Shown: positions 48,895-59,125, numbered from the stretch's first letter. The stretch: DNA of 64,000 bases from Cricetomys ansorgei (GCA_026225945.1 JAMJFZ010000769.1:4583501-4647500); one strand, 5' to 3'. Made by a program: numbers and translations. Notes: a model not told the origin generated them from the sequence alone.

Positions 48895-48985
48895 TGTTTC
48901 TTTTATTTTTATATAATACTTTTATTAATAATTTGAGTTTCATACAATGCATCTCTTTCCATTCCTCGATGTTCTTCCCTCCTGC
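48895..48985 (-). mobile_element. L1 3' end, antisense
   Basis: TTTATTAATAATTTGAGTTT then CATACAATGCATCTCTTTCC is the complement of the rodent L1 terminus. Confidence 0.6.
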
Positions 48986-49039
48986 TCCTGTGCCATATAA
49001 ATAAATAACTATATAAATAAAGAAAAGAAAATTAAGCCT

Positions 49040-49160
49040 AGTTATCATGGCAAGAACATGGATCATGGGCATCACCACGGTTCCTGGAGGCAGGAGGCTG
49101 GTCTGATCATGGACATTCACTTAACGCATACTAGCCTGAGACCAAGCATGATAGGTTTGA
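49040..49160 (+). mobile_element. L1 3' UTR fragment, sense
   Basis: GGATCATGGGCATCACCACG, GGAGGCAGGAGGCTGGTCTG and ATCATGGACATTCACTTAAC match the complement of 24600-24720, the proximal part of the antisense Lx UTR. It directly precedes the minisatellite. Confidence 0.7.
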
Positions 49161-49180
49161 CATGAAGTTGGGCCTCACTG

Positions 49181-49739
49181 CCCAATCTTTTAGGTACCTG
49201 GGCCTCCAGCAGGTACCCAGGCATCACCCAGGCATCCAGACACCAAGTGGGCAACAGAATATCCTACAAACACCAGGGCATTCTGCAGGACCCCCAGACA
49301 TCCTGCAGGTACCTGAACATCCTGTAGGCACCGGGTCTCTCTCAGGCACCCAGATAGCCTGTAGGCACTAAAACTTCCCGCATGCACCAGAACATCCTGC
49401 CAAAGCCCGGGCATCATGCAGGTGCTGGGTTAACCTGCAGACACTGGACATCATGCAGGCATCAGGGCAGCACACAGACACCCAGACTTCCTATAGGCAT
49501 CAGGACATCCTGCAGGCATCACGGCACACCTCAGATGCCCAGACTTCCTGCAGGCACCAGGGACTTCTGCAGGCTCCAGGGCATCCTGCAGATGCCTGTG
49601 TATCACACAGACACTGGGCCAACCCACAGACACCTGGACATCTTGCAGGGACCAGGGTATCCATTAGGCTCCAGGGCACCCCACAGATGCCTGGACATCA
49701 TACAGGCATTGGGCATTTGCAATCTGGACATCATGTAGG
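49181..49739 (+). repeat. 19-bp minisatellite, forward arm (about 29 units)
   Basis: Contiguous units of consensus GACATCCTGCAGGCACCAG. Good examples are GACTTCCTGCAGGCACCAG (49543), GACATCCTGCAGGCATCAC (49504) and GGCATCCTGCAGATGCCTG. The first units are the most diverged; one unit near 49711-49725 is shortened. The array is GC-rich in AT-rich surroundings. The unit has no stop in any of the three forward frames and 19 is not a multiple of 3, so long open frames with a 19-residue period arise (49382-49738; 49453-49977). They are artefacts. Confidence 0.93.
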
Positions 49740-49759
49740 CACCCTGACACCACAGGGTG
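49740..49759. repeat. Hairpin at the minisatellite orientation switch
   Basis: CACCCTG (49740-49746) and CAGGGTG (49753-49759) form a perfect 7-bp stem with a 6-base loop, ACACCA. It sits where the forward array ends. A short purine-rich spacer (49760-49776) follows before the inverted units. Confidence 0.9.
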
Positions 49760-49776
49760 GAGGAGAGTGGAGAGTC

Positions 49777-49885
49777 CTGGTGCCTGTAGGATGTCCAGGC
49801 ACCTGCAGGATATCAAGATGTCTGTGGGAGGCCGTGGTGGTTGTGGAATATCCACGTGCCTGCAAGAAGCCCTGGTGCCTATGTG

Positions 49886-49886
<1 letters not shown>
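49777..49886 (-). repeat. 19-bp minisatellite, inverted arm (5-6 units)
   Basis: CTGGTGCCTGTAGGATGTC (49777-49795) matches the complement of the forward consensus at 18 of 19 positions. CAGGCACCTGCAGGATATC and three more 19-bp units follow in phase, then a partial unit CTGGTGCCTATGTGC. The same repeat is therefore present in both orientations, separated by about 37 bp. Confidence 0.92.

Positions 49887-49971
<85 letters not shown>
49886..49971. repeat. (CTTT)n microsatellite, 86-bp pyrimidine tract
   Basis: About 21 CTTT units with no purine, starting directly at the end of the inverted minisatellite arm. Confidence 0.98.
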
Positions 49972-49976
49972 ATATA

Positions 49977-50016
49977 GATTAGATAGATAGATAGATAGAT
50001 ACACACACACAGAGAT
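49977..50016. repeat. (GATA)n followed by (CA)n
   Basis: GATTAGATAGATAGATAGAT then TACACACACACACAGAG. Confidence 0.93.
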
Positions 50017-51179
50017 ACACAACATTTCCATAGAATTTACTATATTCTTGATGTTACAAAATAGATCAGTCTTGTTTGCAACAAAGAATACCAAAACAAA
50101 CCACCTTAGAGTTATCAGACTTTTAACATAGACTGATCTAAGGTAAGTCTAGGAAAAGTCCTCTAGAAATCAACTTATACTTGAATTACAACTTAATTTG
50201 GAAGGTGGTAATCAGACTACATTGTAGTGGCTGAATAGTTAATATGCATTTCAAGTTCATAAGACTTCAACATGTCTTACCTAGATTATTTTTATTCTAA
50301 GTTTTACTATAGAAATGATATTAACATATATAAAACAAAATCCTCTGAAGTATTTAAATATATCTTTCTTCATCCTAATTTAACAGTGACCATCGATTTT
50401 CTAAGTGAAAAATAAACTATTCAATCAGTATAAGAGATAACCTCTTTGTGATAAAAAACCAAGCTACCAATCTGTTAGAGCAATGAATCATCATAATGAT
50501 AAACAAATTACTTTCCTTGGTAAATTCAATAAACACCATTTAAAAGGAAGGCTGAAGCCAAACAGAAATTACTAATAGAGATAAATCAGGTAGTTAGCAA
50601 CATCTTTCGAAACTGAGTATGTGTACTTTAATAGACATTAACAGCTTCTGTGCTTTTAAAAAAGATACATTAGGCACCACTCAGTACTCCAAGGGTAAAC
50701 CTTTAAGGATATAGGATGATTTGTCTTACCTACACTTATTACAAATATTTACCCTGGAGTGTTAACATGTTTCAAAATGATCAATAGGATAAAACACACT
50801 GGTCCATTAACAGATATTTACTCTGCAACTATAATGCATAAGCCAGCTGTCACAATCTTTTCTAGATTTGAAGCCTGAAATTCATTCTTTCTCTGAAAAA
50901 TAAGTTCTTTATCATGCTTTAGAAAATAAAAACTTCTTAGGATAGTAGTCAAGAGACTTTATTCTTTAAAAATTTCGTTATTGAATCACATTGTAATATA
51001 ATTGGATTTCACAAGTATCTACCTCAGAACATCTTTGCAAACAGAATCAACAGCCAGATTAAGGATGGCAGCATTACAGAAGCCTCTTCACTTCTTCCCA
51101 GTCATTCATTCTCTATGATTTTTTAGCCTGGTTTCCAATAGCATAAATAAGCTTTTGCCTGACATTGCTGTTTATGTCA
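50017..51179. other. Unassigned AT-rich sequence
   Basis: No recognised gene or repeat. Confidence 0.4.
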
Positions 51180-51480
51180 ATGTAGACTCATCTTTTGACT
51201 GGTCTCTACTTCCAAGATCATATTTGAGGGATTCATCTACATTGCTACATGTATTCTAGCTGCTGTTTGTGTTCATTTCTGAAAAGTATTCTGTGCAACT
51301 ATAGATCCAGCATATGATTTTCTTGTTTCTGGTATTTGAATGTTTTATTGTAGGGCTATTGCCAGTCATGATACATGGGTCATCCTAATATGTTTTTTGG
51401 GTAAACATGCCATTATATACCTAAGTATGGAATTTCTAGGTAATAGGTCATTATTAATTTGTAAGAACATTTTCAAAATT
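51180..51480 (-). mobile_element. L1M-type L1 fragment, antisense
   Basis: GGATTCATCTACATTGCTAC, TGTGTTCATTTCTGAAAAGT and ACCTAAGTATGGAATTTCTA follow the antisense order of the old L1 ORF2 3' region. Confidence 0.6.
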
Positions 51481-51911
51481 GAAAATTCAGTGAATTGGTT
51501 TCTGGATCTTAAATACACACACACTTAAATATACACAAAGACACACATAACATACAGATGTTTGTGTAAGTATACATCAACAAAGGACTTTTTTCCACTC
51601 ACTATATTTACTATTTATTATTTTCTCAAATATGTATTTATATACTCTGCAAAATGAATAAAGATATTAAGATAAAGACCAATGGTCAAACAGTACCATG
51701 AATAGCATAGGAATGTTAATTCTCATTTCAAAAATATCTCATCACCAGTAAACAGGCATCTTTTTAACCATGTCACAGTAATTGAACTGAGAAGCATGCA
51801 CATGAGATTGAGAAGCTGTTAATCTACACTAGTAGATAGTCAGTGTTCATGAAATGAGTTTGCTGACATTCTAAAGTGATTTCAATGGCATCTTAATTTG
51901 AATGACACTTT
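51481..51911. other. Unassigned sequence
   Basis: Nothing recognised. Confidence 0.4.
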
Positions 51912-52320
51912 TGCTGGCTAGTTTTGTGTCAACACCAGCAGCAGTTGTTTGAGAAGAGGGAACCTCAATTTAGAAATTGTCTTCTTCACCAGATTGGCTT
52001 GTGGGTAAGCATATTGTGCATTTTCTTGATCAAAGACTGATGTGAGAGGACTCTGCACACTGGGAATGGTGCTGCACTGAGGTGGTTATTCTGGGTTCTA
52101 TAAGAAAGCAGACTGAGCAAGCCATGGAGAAGCAAGGCAGAAAGTAATACCCCTCCATGGCCTCTGAATCAGTTCCTGTCACCAGGTTCCTGTCACCTTG
52201 CTTCAGTTCTTGCCCTGACTTCTATCAGTGATGCACTATTACTTGGAAATGTAAGATGCTATAAACCTTTTCCTCCCCCAAATTTTTACTGTTACATAGC
52301 AATAGAAACTCAAACTAAAT
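51912..52320 (+). mobile_element. Rodent ERVL/MaLR-type LTR, copy c, sense
   Basis: TGCTGGCTAGTTTTGTGTCA start, GGTTCTATAAGAAAGCAGAC, GAGCAAGCCATGGAGAAGCA, ATGGCCTCTGAATCAGTTCC and the 3' TAGCAATAGAAACTCAAACT. Near full length; it contains a small local duplication of CAGGTTCCTGTCACC words near 52175-52200. No clear TSD. Confidence 0.85.
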
Positions 52321-52504
52321 ATAACACTCAACTATGATTTCTGATGGTTGTAATAATGTTTATAGTTTTACAAATTAATATCACATAAGCATTTGAAAGA
52401 ACTTCTATACATAATCTGACATGTATTCATCACCAGAAAAAGAGGCTCAAATCAACCTTCCTTAAGGCTTTATTTTGTACATCTCTTAAGCTTTATAAAT
52501 ATCT

Positions 52505-52514
52505 TTATCTTGTT

Positions 52515-52548
<34 letters not shown>

Positions 52549-52681
52549 CGCGTGCACACGCGCACATCCATATGTACAAATGTAAATGGAGGAGCCCTTA
52601 TAGGACAAAATAAGGCATTGCATGCTCATAAATGTGCTGGGAATCCAAGTGTTTATAACCAGTGAGCCATCTCTATAGCCC
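52505..52681 (-). mobile_element. B2/B3-type SINE, antisense
   Basis: Ends in the antisense head CAGTGAGCCATCTCTATAGC. A dinucleotide tract occupies its 3' side. Confidence 0.75.
52515..52567. repeat. Alternating (TG)n(CG)n tract
   Basis: 53 bp of unbroken pyrimidine-purine alternation, including a 12-bp pure CG run (52541-52552) and the CGTGCACACG segment: strong Z-DNA potential and a rare CpG cluster. Confidence 0.97.
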
Positions 52682-52794
52682 TTCAGTCTAGACCTTTGTT
52701 ATTCTTTGTATAAAGAAATATATTTTAATGAAAGTCTTTGAAAATACACTTTGTCTTCTAAAGGACATTAAAATATTTTCAATGTTCTCACTAC

Positions 52795-53440
52795 TTAAAT
52801 GTTCAATGTTCTTCTGCTATACTCATAGATCAATGCCTTGCTTAGCCATTATCAGAGAAGCTTCTTCCTGCAGCAGTGGGGAACAAATACTGAGACCCAC
52901 AGCCATGCATTATACAGAAAGTGTGAGACCTTTGAACACTCAGCCCTAATCTGGAAGTCTCCATCAAATCCCTCCCCTCGGGCATCAAAGAACCATGTGG
53001 GAGATGGTGTGGAAAGATTGTTAGAACCAGAGGGGATGGAGGACACCAGGAGAACAATCCCTCTAAATCAACTTAGCAAAGCTCCTATGAAGTCACAGAG
53101 ACTGGAGCAGCAAACATAGGGCCTGCATGCGTCTGCACCAGGTACTCTGCATATATAACTTTCAGTTTAGTATTTTTATGGGAATCCTGAATGTGTAAAC
53201 AAGAGGGTCTCTGATTCTTGTGCCTTCTCTTGGTCTCTTTCCCTCCTGTTTGTTTTGTTCGATTCTGATGTGCTACTTTTAAAATAATTTTTATTATTAT
53301 CCCTTAGAAGCCTGGATAGAAATGGAGTGAATCTGGATGGGAGGGGAGGTGGAGAGGAACTTGGAGGAGTAAAGGGAGGGGCAACTGTAATCAGGATACC
53401 TTATGTGGGGAAATCTATTCTCAATAAATGAAGAAATATA
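52795..53440 (+). mobile_element. L1 3' UTR (Lx-type), sense
   Basis: TGCTATACTCATAGATCAAT, AGAGAAGCTTCTTCCTGCAG, TCCATCAAATCCCTCCCCTC, the G-rich GGGAGGGGAGGTGGAGAGGA and the CTCAATAAATGAAGAAA terminus. Same UTR as 5260-6175, without ORF2. Confidence 0.88.
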
Positions 53441-53689
53441 ATGTTCATTTTTATCTTGGCTCCTTGTTTCTAAAAAATAATTCCATTTTTTTGTTGTTTA
53501 AATCTTAAGTAACCTTAATTCTCTTACTTCCCTCTACTATTCTTTTTTCTATATTTTTAAATTTTCTGAAAACTTCCAAATGTCACAGAAATTGGAAAAT
53601 ACCATTTTTTGTTGAATTCAGACTAAACCATATATGTTTAATCACCTTTCTTTTTTAGATTACATTTTCTCGTTTTTCTTAGTTCTTAA

Positions 53690-53880
53690 GAATTTTGTAA
53701 ATTGTATTTTCATCATATTCACCCTCCCCTCTCAAATTTTCCCAGGATCTACCCTACTTCCCCACTGACTCAACTTTGTGTCTTTTCTTAATTTTTTAAC
53801 TCAAGTCCAATATACTTTTTGGTGTATGACCTTCCACCCTCAGAGTGTGGCTAATCTATTCATAAGTTATTTTGTTGTAC
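53690..53880 (-). mobile_element. L1 3' end fragment, antisense
   Basis: TTTCATCATATTCACCCTCC and CCAGGATCTACCCTACTTCC recall the complement of rodent L1 3' sequence. Confidence 0.5.
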
Positions 53881-54036
53881 AAATGAGGCTCTCCAACATA
53901 GCCTTAAAATTATCTCAATGACAAAGATAAAATTCCAAAACATTAATTAGACAACAGTTTAAAGAAAAGCCCACCTTTCCTTTCTATCTAACATTTGTTG
54001 TCTTTTTACCATAGGCTTCATCTTAGTTGGAATGAA

Positions 54037-54107
54037 TACACACACACACACACACACACAGACACACACACACACACAGACACAGACACAGACACAGACA
54101 CATATAT
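54037..54107. repeat. (CA)n grading into (CACAGA)n
   Basis: Uninterrupted CA units (54037-54060), then CACAGA hexamers, ending in the palindrome CATATATG. Confidence 0.96.
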
Positions 54108-54952
54108 GTGTCCGCCTCAGTCTTCACCCTTGAAAGACATACAAGTCTGTAACATTAACATTATTGTGGTCAAAATCTAATGTCAAGCAGAAAGACAAGT
54201 CTATCCACCTATCAAACTAAGGTGTCTACTAAGCTTATAGAGATGTCTATATTAAAAGTTTCTCATTCTTCTACTGCTTTCACATATAACTCTCAATAAC
54301 AGTACAAAATATCATGAGTCTCTGAAGACCTAAAATAATTAAAGGAAGCTGTTGCCTCTCTAGACAGTGATTTCTCGATGACTAAGATGTAGACCATGCA
54401 TCCCAGGTGAGTATCTTAAGACTGGTAACTTTGTAGAAAGATTCACAAGGAAGACAGAACAACCTAACCATCTATAATGCAAGAATAAAGGTTTGCAACT
54501 CAGAGGTACATAACAGTGGTAGAACTGTGTGTGTCCAAGATTCAGGGAGGACATGCACAAGACTGAGAGGATTTGAAGCAAATAAAACAAATACATTCTG
54601 AATACAATATTAGTACATGCAGCTCAGAATGATGTTTGTTTATTCCACATACGTTTATCTTATGTGATAAACTTCTGAGCATAAATGCTGAGTAAGCCTG
54701 TATTAAAATGGATGGCAGATAATGACTTATCAATGATGGTATGTATGGGCAAGAAACTAATCCCACTAAGGAAGGCATTTTTCTACTGCCAGATTAGCAG
54801 GTAAGCCCTGTAAACACTTTGGAAAAATGAAACAAAATTCTGCAAGTTAAGAGATACAAGTTTGGAAGTAAGGGATAGTCTGAGTAAAGAGTAGGAATAG
54901 TGAGGGTAATATTAGTAGGATTTTACAAGGTTTAAAAATGTGTATCTTTGTG
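54108..54952. other. Unassigned sequence
   Basis: No recognised gene or repeat. Confidence 0.4.
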
Positions 54953-55165
54953 GTTGGAGAGATGGCTCCGTGGTTAAGAGCATTTGTTCTTGCTGAGGAC
55001 CTGAGTTTAATTTCTAATACCCAGAGGGCAGCTTACAACCATCCATAACTCTAGTACCAAGGGATCTGACACCCTTTTCTGACCTCCATGGACACTCCAT
55101 GGCACTCACGTGGTACACAGAGAAAAATAATCATATACATGAATTAAATCCAAATTGTAATTTTA
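54953..55165 (+). mobile_element. B3-type SINE, sense
   Basis: TGGTTGGAGAGATGGCTCCG head, CCATCCATAACTCTAGTACC, TTTCTGACCTCCATGGACAC body, ACATGAATTAAATCC tail. Confidence 0.92.
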
Positions 55166-55529
55166 AAATAATGAATGCAAGTCTTTAAATAGCTTGTTTT
55201 CCTGTCCCCGTTGACATTTCCTATTCTCTTCTTTGTCTGTCTTAAACTAGGAGGTCAATATATGAAAAGGTTTTTTAAAAAGAAGAGAGATAGAATTCCT
55301 GTGGTATCTAAAATACTGTTAATTAAATGGCATAAAAGAAGAAGACTAGAATATAGATATTAGACATGCCTAAATGTGTGAGGACATGGTCTGTTCAAAC
55401 CAGCTGATCACTGTGTCCAAGCTGCATAATGTTCTGAAACACTGTATTTCATATTTTTCCCATAACTTATTTGGTTAAATTTATATACCAATACTTCTTT
55501 CCAGGATTATAAGAAATTTAAATAAGAAG
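55166..55529. other. Unassigned AT-rich sequence
   Basis: Nothing recognised. Confidence 0.4.
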
Positions 55530-55852
55530 TTTATGTGTTTGATCAAAGGGTTCCAAGCTGGTGGCACTATTTTGGGTTGTTGTGAAACTTATTGGAAGCA
55601 GAAGTGGATGTTAAACATTACAGTTCAGCTTCTCTTGTGGTCTTGATTTTTGTTTCCTTGCTATGGGCTTTGTCAGAAGCTACTGCTCTTAGTTCCTGGC
55701 ACCATGGACCAAGCTGTTTCAGCTTCCATACCTTCCCTACCATGTTACAGTATATTCCCTAAACTGTTAACCAAAATCAGTACTTCCTCACTTAAACTGC
55801 TTCTACAAATAGTCTGTCACAGCAATGACAAAAGTAATAACAGAAATTGAAG
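55530..55852 (+). mobile_element. Rodent MaLR LTR (ORR1/MT-like), sense
   Basis: TGGTGGCACTATTTTGGGTT, CTTCCATACCTTCCCTACCA, AACCAAAATCAGTACTTCCT and TCTGTCACAGCAATGACAAA follow the rodent MaLR LTR order. The subfamily cannot be fixed. Confidence 0.65.
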
Positions 55853-55919
55853 AAAGACTTTCAAGCTAAAGCATTAACTATAGTCGCAGGAATAAAGTAA
55901 GTACTCCCTCAAATGGTAG

Positions 55920-56078
55920 AATACCTTGGATTATTGTTTTCATTTTATAAATTGAAAAATACAGCAATTTAGCATGTGAAATATTTTCAAAAGTCACAGA
56001 TCTAGTGAATGTAAAAACTTGGAATCAAGTCAATGATTCCCTAGCAAAAGCATACATTCTTTCTACCATATTGTGTTA
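55920..56078 (-). mobile_element. MIR SINE, antisense
   Basis: TGTTTTCATTTTATAAATTG, AAAAGTCACAGATCTAGTGA and CTTGGAATCAAGTCAATGAT match the antisense MIR core and head. Confidence 0.7.
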
Positions 56079-56404
56079 GAAGAAGCAAGGAATTTTTAAC
56101 ATAAAAACAAAGCAGAAGAGTCACTGTTAAAGGGAAGTTTTGGTATAGGGCTAACCCTGTTAGTGGTAGATATTCCATTTAGCCTCAATGGCTAACACAA
56201 GGATCATTCATAATGTAGATTCCATGGTTTCTGAACCAACCATGAGGGAGTCAGTCTCATCGTTTTAACCTCACTAAATGCAGCTAAGTCTTCCTGGAAA
56301 CCTAGACTCGAATTCTGTGGGAAAAATTAACATAACAAATAAATATTTATTGTTAGAAGGTAAAACATTATAGTAATAAGAACATGGTCCTTGCATGTAC
56401 AGAG

Positions 56405-56570
56405 AAGGAATTTCCACTTATTAGCTCAGTCATTTAATATATTTAGGGTTAAAATTCCTCATCTATAAAACAAAAGTGACACTATTAAAAGTAGGTACCT
56501 AGTAAAAGAAGTCTGAAATTAAACTTACTATATAATGCAGTGTCTGTACATGTTAGCTATCTCAGATACC
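56405..56570 (+). mobile_element. MIR SINE, sense
   Basis: CCACTTATTAGCTCAGTCAT, AAATTCCTCATCTATAAAAC and AAAAGTAGGTACCTAGTAA follow the sense MIR core. Confidence 0.7.
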
Positions 56571-57134
56571 TTATTAGTGCTGACTCGTCACTAGTTCTCA
56601 CTTCATTGGCTCTTGGACACTGGCTTCCCAGCTTTCATACAGTATAACGTAGCTACATGAATAGCTTTAACCAATCTAGTGGAAATAGAAGTATCAGGAA
56701 TTACTTAGTTAAAAGAAAAAGTCCTACATAACCTCTGATTTCTTCCTCTGCTATGGTAATCTGGAAATATGTTGAACTGGTCATATGTGAAAGTACTATC
56801 TTTGTCCAAGCTTGAGTCTCTTAAAAGTTATGTGGTACAGGGTACCTGCTTGTCCTGTACTGAATATGAGCACTGAGTGATAAATAAAACATTGTTACCT
56901 TGAGGTAGTAAGATTTAATGTTTACACTGTTGCAACCAAGTCTATCTTGACTAGTTCAGATATTATCATTATATAGTTCCTTAGTTGGTGCTTGGTATCT
57001 ACCACTGTATTGTGTTTATATATTTTGTTTTATTTACTTCATGGACATCATAATTAATAGACTTAGAGAACAAGTATTTTGTAAAAATATTTTCTTACCT
57101 TTAAATTTTCATAAGGCATCTATTTCTTTTTTAT
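56571..57134. other. Unassigned AT-rich sequence
   Basis: Nothing recognised. Confidence 0.4.
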
Positions 57135-57357
57135 TATTTTGATTTTATTTTTAAATTATATATTTGTGGGTGTTTTGCCTGTATATTTGTGTACCATGTG
57201 CCAGTCTGGTGCCCACAGAAGATATAAGAGGGCATCAGATATCCTGAAACTTGAGTTCAGGTAGTTGTGAGCCATCATGTAGGTGCTGGGAACTGAACTC
57301 AGGTCCTCTGCAAGAGCAGCAAGTGCTCTTACGCTGAATATCTTCCTAGCCCTAGCA
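57135..57357 (-). mobile_element. B3-type SINE, antisense
   Basis: GTGTACCATGTGCCAGTCTG, GGTGCCCACAGAAGATATAA and GGTGCTGGGAACTGAACTCA, then the head CAAGTGCTCTTACGC. GCATCTATT at 57116 and GCATCCATT at 57355 may be an imperfect TSD. Confidence 0.92.
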
Positions 57358-57404
57358 TCCATTACTTGATTAGATTTTTAATATAATTTTTATTATTAGT
57401 TTTC

Positions 57405-58380
57405 ATTTTAAATTCTAGATTTCAATAGTCTGATGAATAGCTAGGAAGGATAATCTCTGATTTTATTCTGCTTCTTTACTTCATTAACTGTTTCCTTTGC
57501 CATACAAAAGCTTTTTAGTTTCACAAGGTCCTATTTGCCCATTGCTGTCCTTATTTCCGGGGAAACTCGAGTCCTATTGAGGAAGTCCTTGCTTATCTTG
57601 AAGTATTTCCCTATTTTTTTCCATTTTATAGTTCCAAAGTTTGACATCTTATATGTTAATGGCTTTGAGACAGTTGGAGTTGATTTTTTGTAAATGTGAG
57701 AGACAGGAATCCAGTTTCATTCTTTTAATGTGCATATCCCAGCACCATTTGTTGAAGTGGCTGTCTTTTTTTTCTTCTAATGTATATTTTGGCATCTATC
57801 TTAGGGTTACTATTGCTGTGATAAAACACCATGATCAAAAGCAAGTTGGAAAGGAAAGGGTTTATTTGGCTTACACACGTCCACATCACTGGTCATCATT
57901 GAAGGAAATTAGGGCAGGAACTCAAAACAGGGTAGAACCCAGAGGTGGGAGCTAATGCAGGGGCCATGGAGGAGTGCTGCTTATTGGCTTATACCTCATG
58001 GCTTGCTCAGACTGTTTTCTTATAGAACCCAGGACCACCAGCCCAGGGATGGGACCACACACAATGGGCTGGGCCCTCCCACATCAATGACTAATTAAGA
58101 AAATGCCCCACAGGCTTGCCTACAGCTGATCTTATGGAGTCATTTTCTCAATTGAGGCTCCCTCCTCTCTGATGACGTGCATCATAAAATATTGTGACAT
58201 AAAATTAGGTAGGACAGCATCTTTGTCAAAATTCAGATAGCTGTAGCTCTGTGATCTTATATCTGGATTTCTATTATATTCTATTGATCTACATGTCTGT
58301 TTTGCTTGTAACAAAGCATCTATTTGATGTTTGTTACTACAACTCTGTAGTACAGCTTGAAACAAAGTATGGTGTTACAA
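57405..58380 (-). mobile_element. L1 ORF2, inverted 5' segment of a twin-primed L1
   Basis: Complement of old L1 ORF2: AAAGCTTTTTAGTTTCACAA (57507), CCCAGCACCATTTGTTGAAG (57738), CATCTTTGTCAAAATTCAGA (58219) and TATTGATCTACATGTCTGTT (58281). An LTR at 57797-58216 splits it. The last ORF2 base in this part (near 57410) is adjacent, in L1 order, to the start of the sense segment at 58385. Confidence 0.85.
57797..58216 (-). mobile_element. Rodent ERVL/MaLR-type LTR, copy d, antisense
   Basis: Complement of the LTR at 14984 and 51912: TTAGGGTTACTATTGCTGTG, CACCATGATCAAAAGCAAGT, AACCCAGGACCACCAGCCCA, TTCTCAATTGAGGCTCCCTC and a terminal AGGTAGGACA. Flanked by a perfect GCATC duplication (57792-57796 and 58217-58221); a 5-bp TSD fits ERVL/MaLR integration. 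The ends are TG...TA in LTR sense, the CA having mutated. Removing it and one TSD copy rejoins L1 ORF2 exactly. Confidence 0.9.
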
Positions 58381-58384
58381 CGTA

Positions 58385-58935
58385 TAAATGAGCCAATGAA
58401 ATAAACAGAGTTCTCAAATGAAGAAAAACAACTGGCCAATAAGTATGTGAAAAAATGTTCAACATCACTATTAAAGAAATGCTAGTCAATACTACAGTAA
58501 GATTTCACTTATTCCAATCAAAATGCCAGACATTAGAAAAGCGGGTAATAGCAAATACTTGTGAGGATAAATATAAAAAGGAACACTTACACAGTGCTGG
58601 AGAGAATATAAAGCAGCCTAGCTACTATGGAAATGAATGTGGAGATTTCTTCAAAAACTAACCGTATATCTTCCATCTGACCCAACTATACTTCTGAGTC
58701 AATATAGCACAGAGATACTTGCATATCAATCTTCATTGCAGCACTATTCACAATATTCAGATAATGGTGCTATCAGCAGAAATGTAGATGAGAAAATGTG
58801 GTATATGTACAAAGTAGATTTATGTTTAGGTAAAAAGAAGGAAGTTATGTCATTTGTAGGAAAAATGGATGTAACTGGAGGTGATTATATTAAGTGAATT
58901 AAACCAATCTCAGAAAGAAAAAGTAAAACTTTTAT
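58385..58935 (+). mobile_element. L1 ORF2 3' segment, sense part of the twin-primed L1
   Basis: GAGTTCTCAAATGAAGAAAA, GAAAAAATGTTCAACATCAC, CATTGCAGCACTATTCACAA and GATGAGAAAATGTGGTATAT follow sense ORF2 order. It ends near AATTAAACCAATCTCAGAAA. The terminal A tail cannot be placed with confidence. Confidence 0.85.
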
Positions 58936-59019
58936 TTGTGGTTCTTAGCAATTTGGGTGGGTTTTTTGTTTGTTTGCTTGCTTGATTGATTGTTTTTATT
59001 GTTTATTTTTTTTCTTTTG

Positions 59020-59125
59020 CTTTTCCCTTTTTAGACAAATGTCTCACTATATAGCAATGGCTGGCCTGAAACTCAAAGATCCACTTGCCTCTGTCTCCTG
59101 AGTACTTAGAATAAAAGTGTGTACT
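59020..59125 (-). mobile_element. B1 SINE, antisense, diverged
   Basis: TAGACAAATGTCTCACTATA, GCAATGGCTGGCCTGAAACT and TTGCCTCTGTCTCCTGAGTA, with a T-rich run before it. Confidence 0.8.

Noticed and set aside
49181..49886. CRISPR-like array of short repeats
   Set aside because: Units are contiguous with no spacers, the genome is mammalian, and the repeat fits a minisatellite.
49453..49977. 174-codon open frame with a regular 19-residue repeat, and its neighbour at 49382-49738
   Set aside because: The unit contains no stop in any forward frame and is 19 bp long, so periodic open frames are automatic; it runs into (CTTT)n coding for Phe/Leu/Ser.
57797..58216. First read as a hAT element with a 6-8-bp TSD
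   Set aside because: A perfect 5-bp GCATC duplication with a TG start, and internal LTR-like polyadenylation context in sister copies, fit an ERVL/MaLR LTR better.
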